DNA from: Nemertoderma westbladi | Lineage: Eukaryota > Xenacoelomorpha > Nemertodermatida > Nemertodermatidae | Reading direction: 5' to 3' | Length of the DNA stretch: 64,000 bases | NCBI GenBank assembly: GCA_032718475.1 | Contig: JAUCBJ010001154.1 | Location: 1-64,000 of the forward strand | In this document: piece by piece, positions 35,201 through 52,509 of the stretch | Layout of the letters: the number at the start of each line of letters is the position of its first letter | Numbering within the stretch: position 1 is the stretch's first letter | Translations under genes and position numbers: made by a program | The notes under the pieces: generated by a model | Databases searched by the model: none | What the model was told of the DNA's origin: nothing | What the model saw: the letters and a program-made list of their open reading frames with translations, nothing else

Positions 35201-37473
35201 TTAGTGACACAATTACACGTACCCAACAGTTAGTGACACAATCACACGTACCCAACAGTTAGTGACACAATCACACGTACCCAACAGTTAGTGACACAAT
35301 CTACACACCCAGCAGTTAGTGACACAATCACACGCACCCAACAGTTAGTGACACAATTACACGTACCCAATAGTTAGTGACACAATCACACATTTCCAGC
35401 AGTTAGTGACACAATCACACGCACCCAATAGTTAGTGACACAATCACAAGTACCAACAGTTAGTGACACAATCACAAGTACCCAATAGTTAGTGACACAA
35501 TCACACATTTCCAGCAGTTAGTGACACAATCACACGCACCCAATAGTTAGTGACACAATCACAAGTACCAACAGTTAGTGCCACAATCACACGTAGCCAA
35601 CAGTTATTTACACAATCACAAGTAACAATCAGTTAGTGCCACAATCACACGTACCCGACAGTTAGTGACACAATCACAAGTACCCGACAGTTAGTAACAC
35701 AATCACAAGTACCCAACAGTTAGTGACACAATTACACGTACCCAATAGTTAGTGACACAATCACACGTACCCAATAGTTAGTGACACAATCACACATTTC
35801 CAGCAGTTAGTGACACAATCACACGTACCCAATAGTTAGTGACACAATTACACGTACCCAATAGTTAGTGACACAATTACACGTACCCAATAGTTAGTGA
35901 CACAATCACACGTACCCAATAGTTAGTGACACAATCACACATTTCCAGCAGTTAGTGACACAATCACACGTACCCAATAGTTAGTGACACAATTACACGT
36001 ACCCAATAGTTAGTGACACAATTACACGTACCCAATAGTTAGTGACACAATCACACGTACCCAATAGTTAGTGACACAATCACACATTTCCAGCAGTTAG
36101 TGACACAATCACACGTACCCAATAGTTAGTGACACAATCACACATTTCCAGCAGTTAGTGACACAATCACACGTACCCAATAGTTAGTGACACAATTACA
36201 CGTACCCAATAGTTAGTGACACAATCACACGTACCCAATAGTTAGTGACACAATCACACATTTCCAGCAGTTAGTGACACAATCACACGTACCCAATAGT
36301 TAGTGACACAATCACACGTACCCGACAGTTAGTGACACAATTACACGTACCCAACAGTTAGTGACACAATCACACGCACCCAATAGTTAGTGACACAATC
36401 ACAAGTACCAACAGTTAGTGACACAATCACACGTACCAGCAGTTAGTGACACAATCACAAGTTCCAACAGTTAGTGACACAATTACACGTACCCAATAGT
36501 TAGTGACACAATCACACGTACCCGACAGTTAGTGACACAATTACACGTACCCAACAGTTAGTGACACAATCACACGCACCCAATAGTTAGTGACACAATC
36601 ACAAGTACCAACAGTTAGTGACACAATCACACGTACCAGCAGTTAGTGACACAATCACAAGTTCCAACAGTTAGTGACACAATTACACGTACCCAACAGT
36701 TAGTGACACAATCACACGTACTCAACAGTTAGTGACACAATTACACGTACCCAGCAGTTAGTGACACAATCACAAGTACCAACAGTTAGTGACACAATCA
36801 CACGTACCAGCAGTTAGTGACACAATTACACGTACCCAACAGTTAGTGACACAATCACACGTAGCCAACAGTTAGTGACACAATCACACGTACCCAATAG
36901 TTAGTGACACAATTACACGTACCCAATAGTTAGTGACACAATTACACGTACCCAATAGTTAGTGACACAATCACACATTTCCAGCAGTTAGTGACACAAT
37001 CACACGCACCCAATAGTTAGTGACACAATTACACGTACCCAACAGTTAGTGACACAATCACACGTAGCCAACAGTTAGTGACACAATCACACGTACCCAA
37101 TAGTTAGTGACACAATTACACGTACCCAATAGTTAGTGACACAATTACACGTACCCAATAGTTAGTGACACAATCACACATTTCCAGCAGTTAGTGACAC
37201 AATCACACGTACCCAATAGTTAGTGACACAATTACACGTACCCAATAGTTAGTGACACAATTACACGTACCCAATAGTTAGTGACACAATCACACGTACC
37301 CAATAGTTAGTGACACAATCACACATTTCCAGCAGTTAGTGACACAATCACACGCACCCAATAGTTAGTGACACAATCACAAGTACCAACAGTTAGTGAC
37401 ACAATCACAAGTACCCAACAGTTAGTGACACAATTACACGTACCCAATAGTTAGTGACACAATCACACGTACC
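32220..37473. repeat. Segmental duplication in satellite C, 3,139-bp offset
   Basis: 32220-34334 recurs as 35359-37473. Matching rare variants include the TTATTTACACAATCACAAGT unit at 32465/35604 and ACTCAACAG at 33581/36720. Variant order diverges just outside these limits. Confidence 0.85.
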
Positions 37474-39669
37474 CAATAGTTAGTGACACAATCACACATT
37501 TCCAGCAGTTAGTGACACAATCACACGCACCCAATAGTTAGTGACACAATCACAAGTACCAACAGTTAGTGCCACAATCACACGTAGCCAACAGTTATTT
37601 ACACAATCACAAGTAACAATCAGTTAGTGCCACAATCACAAGTACCAACAGTTAGTGACACAATCACACGTACCAGCAGTTAGTGACACAATCACAAGTA
37701 CCGACAGTTAGTGACACAATCACACGTACCCAACAGTTAGTGACACAATTACACGTACCCAATAGTTAGTGACACAATCACACGTACCCAATAGTTAGTG
37801 ACACAATCACACATTTCCAGCAGTTAGTGACACAATCACACGTACCCAATAGTTAGTGACACAATTACACGTACCCAATAGTTAGTGACACAATCACACG
37901 TACCCAATAGTTAGTGACACAATCACACATTTCCAGCAGTTAGTGACACAATCACACGTACCCAATAGTTAGTGGCACAATCACACGTACCCGACAGTTA
38001 GTGACACAATTACACGTACCCAACAGTTAGTGACACAATCACACGCACCCAATAGTTAGTGACACAATCACAAGTACCAACAGTTAGTGACACAATCACA
38101 CGTACCAGCAGTTAGTGACACAATCACACGTACCCAACAGTTAGTGACACAATCACACGCACCCAATAGTTAGTGACACAATCACAAGTACCAACAGTTA
38201 GTGACACAATCACACGTACCAGCAGTTAGTGACACAATCACACGTACCCAACAGTTAGTGACACAATCACACGTACTCAACAGTTAGTGACACAATTACA
38301 CGTACCCAGCAGTTAGTGACACAATCACAAGTACCAACAGTTAGTGACACAATCACACGTACCAGCAGTTAGTGACACAATTACACGTACCCAACAGTTA
38401 GTGACACAATCACACGTAGCCAACAGTTAGTGACACAATCACACGTACCCAACAGTTAGTGACACAATCACAAGTTCCAACAGTTAGTGACACAATCACA
38501 CGTACCAGCAGTTAGTGACACAATCACACGTACCCAACAGTTAGTGACACAATCACAAGTTCCAACAGTTAGTGACACAATCACAAGTACCAACAGTTAG
38601 TGACACAATTACACGTACCCAACAGTTAGTGCCACAATCACAAGTACCAACAGTTAGTGACACAATCACACGTACCCAACAGTTAGTGACACAATCACAC
38701 GTACCCAACAGTTAGTACCACAATCACACGTACCAGCAGTTAGTGGCACAATCACACGTACCAGCAGTTAGTGACACAATCACAAGTACCAATCAGTTAG
38801 TGCCACAATCACAAGTACCAACAGTTAGTGACACAATCACACGTACCAGCAGTTAGTGACACAATCACACGTACCCAACAGTTAGTGACACAATCACACG
38901 TACCCAACAGTTAGTACCACAATCACACGTACCAGCAGTTAGTGACACAATCACACGTACCAGCAGTTAGTGACACAATCACAAGTACCAATCAGTTAGT
39001 GCCACAATCACAAGTACCAACAGTTAGTCACACAATCACAAGTACCAACAGTTAGTGACACAATTACACGTACCCAACAGTTAGTACCACAATCACACGT
39101 ACCAGCAGTTAGTGACACAATCACACGTACCAGCAGTTAGTGACACAATCACAAGTACCAATCAGTTAGTGCCACAATCACAAGTACCAACAGTTAGTCA
39201 CACAATCACACGTACCAGCAGTTAGTGACACAATCACACGTACCCAGCAGTTAGTGACACAATCACACGTACCTGCAGTTAGTGACACAATCACAAGTTC
39301 CAACAGTTAGTGACACAATCACACGTACCAGCAGTTAGTGACACAATCACACGTACCTGCAGTTAGTGACACAATCACAAGTTCCAACAGTTAGTGACAC
39401 AATCACACGTACCCAACAGTTAGTGACACAATTACACGTACCCAATAGATAGTGACACAATTACACGTACCCAATAGTTAGTGACACAATTACACGTACC
39501 CAATAGTTAGTGACACAATCACGCATTTCCAGCAGTTAGTGCCACAATCACACGTAGCCAACAGTTAGTGACATAATCACAAGTAACAATCAGGTAGTGC
39601 CACAATCACAAGTACCAACAGTTAGTGACACAATCACACGTACCAGCAGTTAGTGACACAATCACACGT

Positions 39670-42600
39670 ACCCAACAGTTAGTGACACAATTACACGTAC
39701 CCAACAGTTAGTGACACAATCACACGCACCCAATAGTTAGTGACACAATCACAAGTACCAACAGTTAGTGACACAATCACACGTACCAGCAGTTAGTGAC
39801 ACAATCACACGTACCCAACAGTTAGTGACACAATTACACGTACCCAATAGTTAGTGACACAATCACACGTACCCAATAGTTAGTGACACAATCACACGTA
39901 CCCAATAGTTAGTGACACAATTACACGTACCCAACAGTTAGTGACACAATCACACGCACCCAATAGTTAGTGACACAATCACAAGTACCAACAGTTAGTG
40001 ACACAATCACACGTACCCAACAGTTAGTGACACAATTACACGTACCCAATAGATAGTGACACAATTACACGTACCCAATAGTTAGTGACACAATTACACG
40101 TACCCAATAGTTAGTGACACAATCACACATTTCCAGCAGTTAGTGCCACAATCACACGTACCAGCAGTTAGTGACACAATTACACGTACCCAATAGTTAG
40201 TGACACAATCACACATTTCCAGCAGTTAGTGCCACAATCACACGTACCAGCAGTTAGTGCCACAATTACACGTACCCAATAGATAGTGACACAATTACAC
40301 GTACCCAATAGTTAGTGACACAATTACACGTACCCAATAGTTAGTGACACAATTACACGTACCCAATAGTTAGTGACACAATCACACATTTCCAGCAGTT
40401 AGTGCCACAATCACACGTACCAGCAGTTAGTGCCACAATCACACGTAGCCAATAGATAGTGACACAATTACACGTACCCAATAGTTAGTGACACAATTAC
40501 ACGTACCCAATAGTTAGTGACACTATCACACATTTCCAGCAGTTAGTGCCACAATCACACGTACCAGCAGTTAGTGCCACAATCACACGTAGCCAACAGT
40601 TAGTGACACAATCACACGTACCCAACAGTTAGTGACACAATCACAAGTTCCAACAGTTAGTGACACAATCACACGTACCAGCAGTTAGTGACACAATCAC
40701 ACGTACCCAACAGTTAGTGACACAATCACAAGTTCCAACAGTTAGTGACACAATCACACGTACCAGCAGTTAGTGACACAATCACACGTACCCAACAGTT
40801 AGTGACACAATTACACGTACCCAATAGATAATGACACAATTACACGTACCCAATAGTTAGTGACACAATCACACGTACCCAATAGTTAGTGACACAATCA
40901 CACATTTCCAGCAGTTAGTGACACAATCACACGTACCCAATAGTTAGTGACACAATTACACGTACCCAATAGTTAGTGACACAATCACACGTACCCAATA
41001 GTTAGTGACACAATCACACATTTCCAGCAGTTAGTGACACAATCACACGCACCCAATAGTTAGTGACACAATCACAAGTACCAACAGTTAGTGACACAAT
41101 CACAAGTACCAACAGTTAGTGCCACAATCACACGTACCAGCAGTTAGTGACACAATCACAAGTACCCAACAGTTAGTGACACAATTACACGTACCCAATA
41201 GTTAGTGACACAATCACACGTACCCAATAGTTAGTGACACAATCACACATTTCCAGCAGTTAGTGACACAATCACACGTACCCAATAGTTAGTGACACAA
41301 TTACACGTACCCAATAGTTAGTGACACAATCACACGTACCCAATAGTTAGTGACACAATCACACATTTCCAGCAGTTAGTGACACAATCACACGTACCCA
41401 ATAGTTAGTGACACAATCACACGTACCCGACAGTTAGTGACACAATTACACGTACCCAACAGTTAGTGACACAATCACACGCACCCAATAGTTAGTGACA
41501 CAATCACAAGTACCAACAGTTAGTGACACAATCACACGTACCAGCAGTTAGTGACACAATCACACGTACCCAACAGTTAGTGACACAATCACACGCACCC
41601 AATAGTTAGTGACACAATCACAAGTACCAACAGTTAGTGACACAATCACACGTACCAGCAGTTAGTGACACAATCACACGTACCCAACAGTTAGTGACAC
41701 AATCACACGTACTCAACAGTTAGTGACACAATTACACGTACCCAGCAGTTAGTGACACAATCACAAGTACCAACAGTTAGTGACACAATCACACGTACCA
41801 GCAGTTAGTGACACAATTACACGTACCCAACAGTTAGTGACACAATCACACGTAGCCAACAGTTAGTGACACAATCACACGTACCCAACAGTTAGTGACA
41901 CAATCACAAGTTCCAACAGTTAGTGACACAATCACACGTACCAGCAGTTAGTGACACAATCACACGTACCCAACAGTTAGTGACACAATCACAAGTTCCA
42001 ACAGTTAGTGACACAATCACACGTACCAGCAGTTAGTGACACAATCACACGTACCCAACAGTTAGTGACACAATTACACGTACCCAATAGATAATGACAC
42101 AATTACACGTACCCAATAGTTAGTGACACAATCACAAGTACCAACAGTTAGTGACACAATCACACGTACCCAACAGTTAGTGACACAATTACACGTACCC
42201 AATAGATAATGACACAATTACACGTACCCAATAGTTAGTGACACAATCACACGTACCCAATAGTTAGTGACACAATCACACATTTCCAGCAGTTAGTGAC
42301 ACAATCACACGTACCCAATAGTTAGTGACACAATTACACGTACCCAATAGTTAGTGACACAATCACACGTACCCAATAGTTAGTGACACAATCACACATT
42401 TCCAGCAGTTAGTGACACAATCACACGTACCCAATAGTTAGTGACACAATCACACGTACCCGACAGTTAGTGACACAATTACACGTACCCAACAGTTAGT
42501 GACACAATCACACGCACCCAATAGTTAGTGACACAATCACAAGTACCAACAGTTAGTGACACAATCACACGTACCAGCAGTTAGTGACACAATCACACGT

Positions 42601-45600
42601 ACCCAACAGTTAGTGACACAATCACACGTACTCAACAGTTAGTGACACAATTACACGTACCCAATAGTTAGTGACACAATCACAAGTACCCAATAGTTAG
42701 TGACACAATCACACATTTCCAGCAGTTAGTGACACAATCACACGTACCCAATAGATAATGACACAATTACACGTACCCAATAGTTAGTGACACAATCACA
42801 CGTACCCAATAGTTAGTGACACAATCACACATTTCCAGCAGTTAGTGACACAATCACACGTACCCAATAGTTAGTGACACAATTACACGTACCCAATAGT
42901 TAGTGACACAATCACACGTACCCAATAGTTAGTGACACAATCACACATTTCCAGCAGTTAGTGACACAATCACACGTACCCAATAGTTAGTGACACAATC
43001 ACACGTACCCAATAGTTAGTGACACAATCACACGCACCCAATAGTTAGTGACACAATCACAAGTACCCAATAGTTAGTGACACAATCACACGTACCCAAC
43101 AGTTAGTGACACAATCACAAGTTCCAACAGTTAGTGACACAATCACACGTACCAGCACTTAGTGACACAATCACACGTACCCAACAGTTAGTGACACAAT
43201 TACACGTACCCAATAGATAATGACACAATTACACGTACCCAATAGTTAGTGACACAATCACACGTACCCAATAGTTAGTGACACAATCACACATTTCCAG
43301 CAGTTAGTGACACAATCACACGTACCCAATAGATAATGACACAATTACACGTACCCAATAGTTAGTGACACAATCACACGTACCCAATAGTTAGTGACAC
43401 AATCACACATTTCCAGCAGTTAGTGACACAATCACACGTACCCAATAGTTAGTGACACAATCACACGTACCCGACAGTTAGTGACACAATCACAAGTTCC
43501 AACAGTTAGTGACACAATCACACGTACCCAACAGTTAGTGACACAATCACAAGTTCCAACAGTTAGTGACACAATCACACGTACCAGCAGTTAGTGACAC
43601 AATCACACGTACCCAACAGTTAGTGACACAATTACACGTACCCAATAGATAATGACACAATTACACGTACCCAATAGTTAGTGACACAATCACACGTACC
43701 CAATAGTTAGTGACACAATCACACATTTCCAGCAGTTAGTGACACAATCACACGTACCCAATAGTTAGTGACACAATTACACGTACCCAATAGTTAGTGA
43801 CACAATCACACGTACCCAATAGTTAGTGACACAATCACACATTTCCAGCAGTTAGTGACACAATCACACGTACCCAATAGTTAGTGACACAATCACACGT
43901 ACCCGACAGTTAGTGACACAATTACATGTACCCAACAGTTAGTGACACAATCACACGCACCCAATAGTTAGTGACACAATCACAAGTACCAACAGTTAGT
44001 GACACAATCACAAGTTCCAACAGTTAGTGACACAATCACACGTACCAGCAGTTAGTGACACAATCACACGTACCCAACAGTTAGTGACACAATTACACGT
44101 ACCCAATAGATAATGACACAATTACACGTACCCAATAGTTAGTGACACAATCACACGTACCCAATAGTTAGTGACACAATCACACATTTCCAGCAGTTAG
44201 TGACACAATCACACGTACCCAATAGTTAGTGACACAATTACACGTACCCAATAGTTAGTGACACAATCACACGTACCCAATAGTTAGTGACACAATCACA
44301 CATTTCCAGCAGTTAGTGACACAATCACACGTACCCAATAGTTAGTGACACAATCACACGTACCCGACAGTTAGTGACACAATTACACGTACCCAACAGT
44401 TAGTGACACAATTACACGTACCCAACAGTTAGTGACACAATCACACGCACCCAATAGTTAGTGACACAATCACAAGTACCAACAGTTAGTGACACAATCA
44501 CACGTACCAGCAGTTAGTGACACAATCACACGTACCCAACAGTTAGTGACACAATTACACGTACCCAATAGTTAGTGACACAATCACACGTACCCAATAG
44601 TTAGTGACACAATCACACGTACCCAATAGTTAGTGACACAATTACACGTACCCAACAGTTAGTGACACAATCACACGCACCCAATAGTTAGTGACACAAT
44701 CACAAGTACCAACAGTTAGTGACACAATCACACGTACCCAACAGTTAGTGACACAATTACACGTACCCAATAGATAGTGACACAATTACACGTACCCAAT
44801 AGTTAGTGACACAATTACACGTACCCAATAGTTAGTGACACAATCACACATTTCCAGCAGTTAGTGCCACAATCACACGTACCAGCAGTTAGTGACACAA
44901 TTACACGTACCCAATAGTTAGTGACACAATCACACATTTCCAGCAGTTAGTGCCACAATCACACGTACCAGCAGTTAGTGCCACAATTACACGTACCCAA
45001 TAGATAGTGACACAATTACACGTACCCAATAGTTAGTGACACAATTACACGTACCCAATAGTTAGTGACACAATTACACGTACCCAATAGTTAGTGACAC
45101 AATCACACATTTCCAGCAGTTAGTGCCACAATCACACGTACCAGCAGTTAGTGCCACAATCACACGTAGCCAATAGATAGTGACACAATTACACGTACCC
45201 AATAGTTAGTGACACAATTACACGTACCCAATAGTTAGTGACACTATCACACATTTCCAGCAGTTAGTGCCACAATCACACGTACCAGCAGTTAGTGCCA
45301 CAATCACACGTAGCCAACAGTTAGTGACACAATCACACGTACCCAACAGTTAGTGACACAATCACAAGTTCCAACAGTTAGTGACACAATCACACGTACC
45401 AGCAGTTAGTGACACAATCACACGTACCCAACAGTTAGTGACACAATCACAAGTTCCAACAGTTAGTGACACAATCACACGTACCAGCAGTTAGTGACAC
45501 AATCACACGTACCCAACAGTTAGTGACACAATTACACGTACCCAATAGATAATGACACAATTACACGTACCCAATAGTTAGTGACACAATCACACGTACC

Positions 45601-47731
45601 CAATAGTTAGTGACACAATCACACATTTCCAGCAGTTAGTGACACAATCACACGTACCCAATAGTTAGTGACACAATTACACGTACCCAATAGTTAGTGA
45701 CACAATCACACGTACCCAATAGTTAGTGACACAATCACACATTTCCAGCAGTTAGTGACACAATCACACGCACCCAATAGTTAGTGACACAATCACAAGT
45801 ACCAACAGTTAGTGACACAATCACAAGTACCAACAGTTAGTGCCACAATCACACGTACCAGCAGTTAGTGACACAATCACAAGTACCCAACAGTTAGTGA
45901 CACAATTACACGTACCCAATAGTTAGTGACACAATCACACGTACCCAATAGTTAGTGACACAATCACACATTTCCAGCAGTTAGTGACACAATCACACGT
46001 ACCCAATAGTTAGTGACACAATTACACGTACCCAATAGTTAGTGACACAATCACACGTACCCAATAGTTAGTGACACAATCACACATTTCCAGCAGTTAG
46101 TGACACAATCACACGTACCCAATAGTTAGTGACACAATCACACGTACCCGACAGTTAGTGACACAATTACACGTACCCAACAGTTAGTGACACAATCACA
46201 CGCACCCAATAGTTAGTGACACAATCACAAGTACCAACAGTTAGTGACACAATCACACGTACCAGCAGTTAGTGACACAATCACACGTACCCAACAGTTA
46301 GTGACACAATCACACGCACCCAATAGTTAGTGACACAATCACAAGTACCAACAGTTAGTGACACAATCACACGTACCAGCAGTTAGTGACACAATCACAC
46401 GTACCCAACAGTTAGTGACACAATCACACGTACTCAACAGTTAGTGACACAATTACACGTACCCAGCAGTTAGTGACACAATCACAAGTACCAACAGTTA
46501 GTGACACAATCACACGTACCAGCAGTTAGTGACACAATTACACGTACCCAACAGTTAGTGACACAATCACACGTAGCCAACAGTTAGTGACACAATCACA
46601 CGTACCCAACAGTTAGTGACACAATCACAAGTTCCAACAGTTAGTGACACAATCACACGTACCAGCAGTTAGTGACACAATCACACGTACCCAACAGTTA
46701 GTGACACAATCACAAGTTCCAACAGTTAGTGACACAATCACACGTACCAGCAGTTAGTGACACAATCACACGTACCCAACAGTTAGTGACACAATTACAC
46801 GTACCCAATAGATAATGACACAATTACACGTACCCAATAGTTAGTGACACAATCACAAGTACCAACAGTTAGTGACACAATCACACGTACCCAACAGTTA
46901 GTGACACAATTACACGTACCCAATAGATAATGACACAATTACACGTACCCAATAGTTAGTGACACAATCACACGTACCCAATAGTTAGTGACACAATCAC
47001 ACATTTCCAGCAGTTAGTGACACAATCACACGTACCCAATAGTTAGTGACACAATTACACGTACCCAATAGTTAGTGACACAATCACACGTACCCAATAG
47101 TTAGTGACACAATCACACATTTCCAGCAGTTAGTGACACAATCACACGTACCCAATAGTTAGTGACACAATCACACGTACCCGACAGTTAGTGACACAAT
47201 TACACGTACCCAACAGTTAGTGACACAATCACACGCACCCAATAGTTAGTGACACAATCACAAGTACCAACAGTTAGTGACACAATCACACGTACCAGCA
47301 GTTAGTGACACAATCACACGTACCCAACAGTTAGTGACACAATCACACGTACTCAACAGTTAGTGACACAATTACACGTACCCAATAGTTAGTGACACAA
47401 TCACAAGTACCCAATAGTTAGTGACACAATCACACATTTCCAGCAGTTAGTGACACAATCACACGTACCCAATAGATAATGACACAATTACACGTACCCA
47501 ATAGTTAGTGACACAATCACACGTACCCAATAGTTAGTGACACAATCACACATTTCCAGCAGTTAGTGACACAATCACACGTACCCAATAGTTAGTGACA
47601 CAATTACACGTACCCAATAGTTAGTGACACAATCACACGTACCCAATAGTTAGTGACACAATCACACATTTCCAGCAGTTAGTGACACAATCACACGTAC
47701 CCAATAGTTAGTGACACAATCACACGTACCC
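39670..47731. repeat. Segmental duplication in satellite C, 4,721-bp offset
   Basis: About 39670-43010 recurs as 44391-47731. Landmarks: GACACTATC at 40519/45240 and ATAATGACAC at 40828/45549. The same landmarks at 31752 and 32061 show an 8,767-bp offset to the first copy, so an earlier third copy of part of the block exists. A 5,182-bp offset links the rare ATTACATGT at 43921 with 49103. Confidence 0.85.
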
Positions 47732-50700
47732 GACAGTTAGTGACACAATCACAAGTTCCAACAGTTAGTGACACAATCACACGTACCCAACAGTTAGTGA
47801 CACAATCACAAGTTCCAACAGTTAGTGACACAATCACACGTACCAGCAGTTAGTGACACAATCACACGTACCCAACAGTTAGTGACACAATTACACGTAC
47901 CCAATAGATAATGACACAATTACACGTACCCAATAGTTAGTGACACAATCACACGTACCCAATAGTTAGTGACACAATCACACATTTCCATCAGTTAGTG
48001 ACACAATCACACGTACCCAATAGTTAGTGACACAATTACACGTACCCAATAGTTAGTGACACAATCACACGTACCCAATAGTTAGTGACACAATCACACA
48101 TTTCCAGCAGTTAGTGACACAATCACACGTACCCAATAGTTAGTGACACAATCACACGTACCCGACAGTTAGTGACACAATTACACGTACCCAACAGTTA
48201 GTGACACAATCACACGCACCCAATAGTTAGTGACACAATCACAAGTACCCAATAGTTAGTGACACAATCACACGTACCCAACAGTTAGTGACACAATCAC
48301 AAGTTCCAACAGTTAGTGACACAATCACACGTACCAGCAGTTAGTGACACAATCACACGTACCCAACAGTTAGTGACACAATTACACGTACCCAATAGAT
48401 AATGACACAATTACACGTACCCAATAGTTAGTGACACAATCACACGTACCCAATAGTTAGTGACACAATCACACATTTCCAGCAGTTAGTGACACAATCA
48501 CACGTACCCAATAGATAATGACACAATTACACGTACCCAATAGTTAGTGACACAATCACACGTACCCAATAGTTAGTGACACAATCACACATTTCCAGCA
48601 GTTAGTGACACAATCACACGTACCCAATAGTTAGTGACACAATCACACGTACCCGACAGTTAGTGACACAATCACAAGTTCCAACAGTTAGTGACACAAT
48701 CACACGTACCCAACAGTTAGTGACACAATCACAAGTTCCAACAGTTAGTGACACAATCACACGTACCAGCAGTTAGTGACACAATCACACGTACCCAACA
48801 GTTAGTGACACAATTACACGTACCCAATAGATAATGACACAATTACACGTACCCAATAGTTAGTGACACAATCACACGTACCCAATAGTTAGTGACACAA
48901 TCACACATTTCCAGCAGTTAGTGACACAATCACACGTACCCAATAGTTAGTGACACAATTACACGTACCCAATAGTTAGTGACACAATCACACGTACCCA
49001 ATAGTTAGTGACACAATCACACATTTCCAGCAGTTAGTGACACAATCACACGTACCCAATAGTTAGTGACACAATCACACGTACCCGACAGTTAGTGACA
49101 CAATTACATGTACCCAACAGTTAGTGACACAATCACACGCACCCAATAGTTAGTGACACAATCACAAGTACCAACAGTTAGTGACACAATCACAAGTTCC
49201 AACAGTTAGTGACACAATCACACGTACCAGCAGTTAGTGACACAATCACACGTACCCAACAGTTAGTGACACAATTACACGTACCCAATAGATAATGACA
49301 CAATTACACGTACCCAATAGTTAGTGACACAATCACACGTACCCAATAGTTAGTGACACAATCACACATTTCCAGCAGTTAGTGACACAATCACACGTAC
49401 CCAATAGTTAGTGACACAATTACACGTACCCAATAGTTAGTGACACAATCACACGTACCCAATAGTTAGTGACACAATCACACATTTCCAGCAGTTAGTG
49501 ACACAATCACACGTACCCAATAGTTAGTGACACAATCACACGTACCCGACAGTTAGTGACACAATTACACGTACCCAACAGTTAGTGACACAATCACACG
49601 CACCCAATAGTTAGTGACACAATCACAAGTACCAACAGTTAGTGACACAATCACACGTACCAGCAGTTAGTGACACAATCACACGTACCCAACAGTTAGT
49701 GACACAATCACACGTACTCAACAGTTAGTGACACAATTACACGTACCCAGCAGTTAGTGACACAATCACAAGTACCAACAGTTAGTGACACAATCACACG
49801 TACCAGCAGTTAGTGACACAATTACACGTACCCAACAGTTAGTGACACAATCACACGTAGCCAACAGTTAGTGACACAATCACACGTACCCAACAGTTAG
49901 TGACACAATCACAAGTTCCAACAGTTAGTGACACAATCACACGTACCAGCAGTTAGTGACACAATCACACGTACCCAACAGTTAGTGACACAATCACAAG
50001 TTCCAACAGTTAGTGACACAATCACACGTACCAGCAGTTAGTGACACAATCACATGTACCCAACAGTTAGTGACACAATTACACGTACCCAATAGATAAT
50101 GACACAATTACACGTACCCAATAGTTAGTGACACAATCACACGTACCCAATAGTTAGTGACACAATCACACATTTCCAGCAGTTAGTGACACAATCACAC
50201 GTACCCAATAGTTAGTGACACAATTACACGTACCCAATAGTTAGTGACACAATCACACGTACCCAATAGTTAGTGACACAATCACACATTTCCAGCAGTT
50301 AGTGACACAATCACACGCACCCAATAGTTAGTGACACAATCACAAGTACCAACAGTTAGTGACACAATCACACGTACCAGCAGTTAGTGACACAATCACA
50401 CGTACCAGCAGTTAGTGACACAATCACACGTAGCCAACAGTTATTTACACAATCACAAGTAACAATCAGTTAGTGCCACAATCACAAGTACCAACAGTTA
50501 GTGACACAATCACACGTACCCGACAGTTAGTGACACAATTACACGTACCCAACAGTTAGTGACACAATCACACGCACCCAATAGTTAGTGACACAATCAC
50601 AAGTACCAACAGTTAGTGACACAATCACACGTACCAGCAGTTAGTGACACAATCACACGTACCCAACAGTTAGTGACACAATCACACGTACTCAACAGTT

Positions 50701-52509
50701 AGTGACACAATTACACGTACCCAGCAGTTAGTGACACAATCACAAGTACCAACAGTTAGTGACACAATCACACGTACCAGCAGTTAGTGACACAATTACA
50801 CGTACCCAACAGTTAGTGACACAATCACACGTACCCAACAGTTAGTGACACAATTACACGTACCCAACAGTTAGTGACACAATCACACGTACCCAACAGT
50901 TAGTGACACAATCACACGTACCCAACAGTTAGTGACACAATCTACACACCCAGCAGTTAGTGACACAATCACACGCACCCAACAGTTAGTGACACAATTA
51001 CACGTACCCAATAGTTAGTGACACAATCACACGTACCCAACAGTTAGTGACACAATCACACGTACCCAACAGATAGTGACACAATTACACGTACCCAATA
51101 GTTAGTGACACAATCACAAGTACCAACAGTTAGTGACACAATTACACGTACCCAACAGTTAGTGACACAATCACACGTACCCAACAGTTAGTGACACAAT
51201 CACACGTACCCAACAGTTAGTGACACAATCTACACACCCAGCAGTTAGTGACACAATCACACGCACCCAACAGTTAGTGACACAATTACACGTACCCAAT
51301 AGTTAGTGAACAATCACAAGTACCCAGCAGTTAGTGACACAATCACACGTACCCAACAGTTAGTGACACAATTACACGTACCCAATAGTTAGTGACACAA
51401 TCACACGTACCCAATAGTTAGTGACACAATCACAAGTACCCAGCAGTTAGTGCCACAATCACACGTACCCAACAGTTAGTGACACAATCACACGTACCCA
51501 ATAGTTAGTGACACAATCACAAGTACCAACAGTTAGTGACACAATTACACGTACCCAACAGTTAGTGCCACAATCACAAGTACCAACAGTTAGTGACACA
51601 ATCACACGTACCCAACAGTTAGTGACACAATCACACGTACCCAACAGTTAGTACCACAATCACACGTACCAGCAGTTAGTGACACAATCACACGTACCAG
51701 CAGTTAGTGACACAATCACAAGTACCAATCAGTTAGTGCCACAATCACAAGTACCAACAGTTAGTGACACAATCACACGTACCAGCAGTTAGTGACACAA
51801 TCACACGTACCCAACAGTTAGTGACACAATCACACGTACCCAACAGTTAGTACCACAATCACACGTACCAGCAGTTAGTGACACAATCACACGTACCAGC
51901 AGTTAGTGACACAATCACAAGTACCAATCAGTTAGTGCCACAATCACAAGTACCAACAGTTAGTCACACAATCACACGTACCAGCAGTTAGTGACACAAT
52001 CACACGTACCTGCAGTTAGTGACACAATCACAAGTTCCAACAGTTAGTGACACAATCACACGTACCCAACAGTTAGTGACACAATTACACGTACCCAATA
52101 GATAGTGACACAATTACACGTACCCAATAGTTAGTGACACAATTACACGTACCCAATAGTTAGTGACACAATCACACATTTCCAGCAGTTAGTGCCACAA
52201 TCACACGTAGCCAACAGTTAGTGACATAATCACAAGTAACAATCAGGTAGTGCCACAATCACAAGTACCAACAGTTAGTGACACAATCACACGTACCAGC
52301 AGTTAGTGACACAATCACACGTACCCAACAGTTAGTGACACAATTACACGTACCCAACAGTTAGTGACACAATCACACGCACCCAATAGTTAGTGACACA
52401 ATCACAAGTACCAACAGTTAGTGACACAATCACACGTACCAGCAGTTAGTGACACAATCACACGTACCCAACAGTTAGTGACACAATTACACGTACCCAA
52501 TAGTTAGTG

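Larger units (their letters stand above)
30241..51850. repeat. Distant copy within satellite C, 21,053-bp offset
   Basis: The start of the array around 30241-30700 is copied at about 51294-51753. It shares the rare deletion variant TTAGTGAACAATC, and the minus-strand frames at 30406-30591 and 51459-51644 encode identical peptides. The outer limits of this long-range copy were not traced precisely. Confidence 0.75.
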
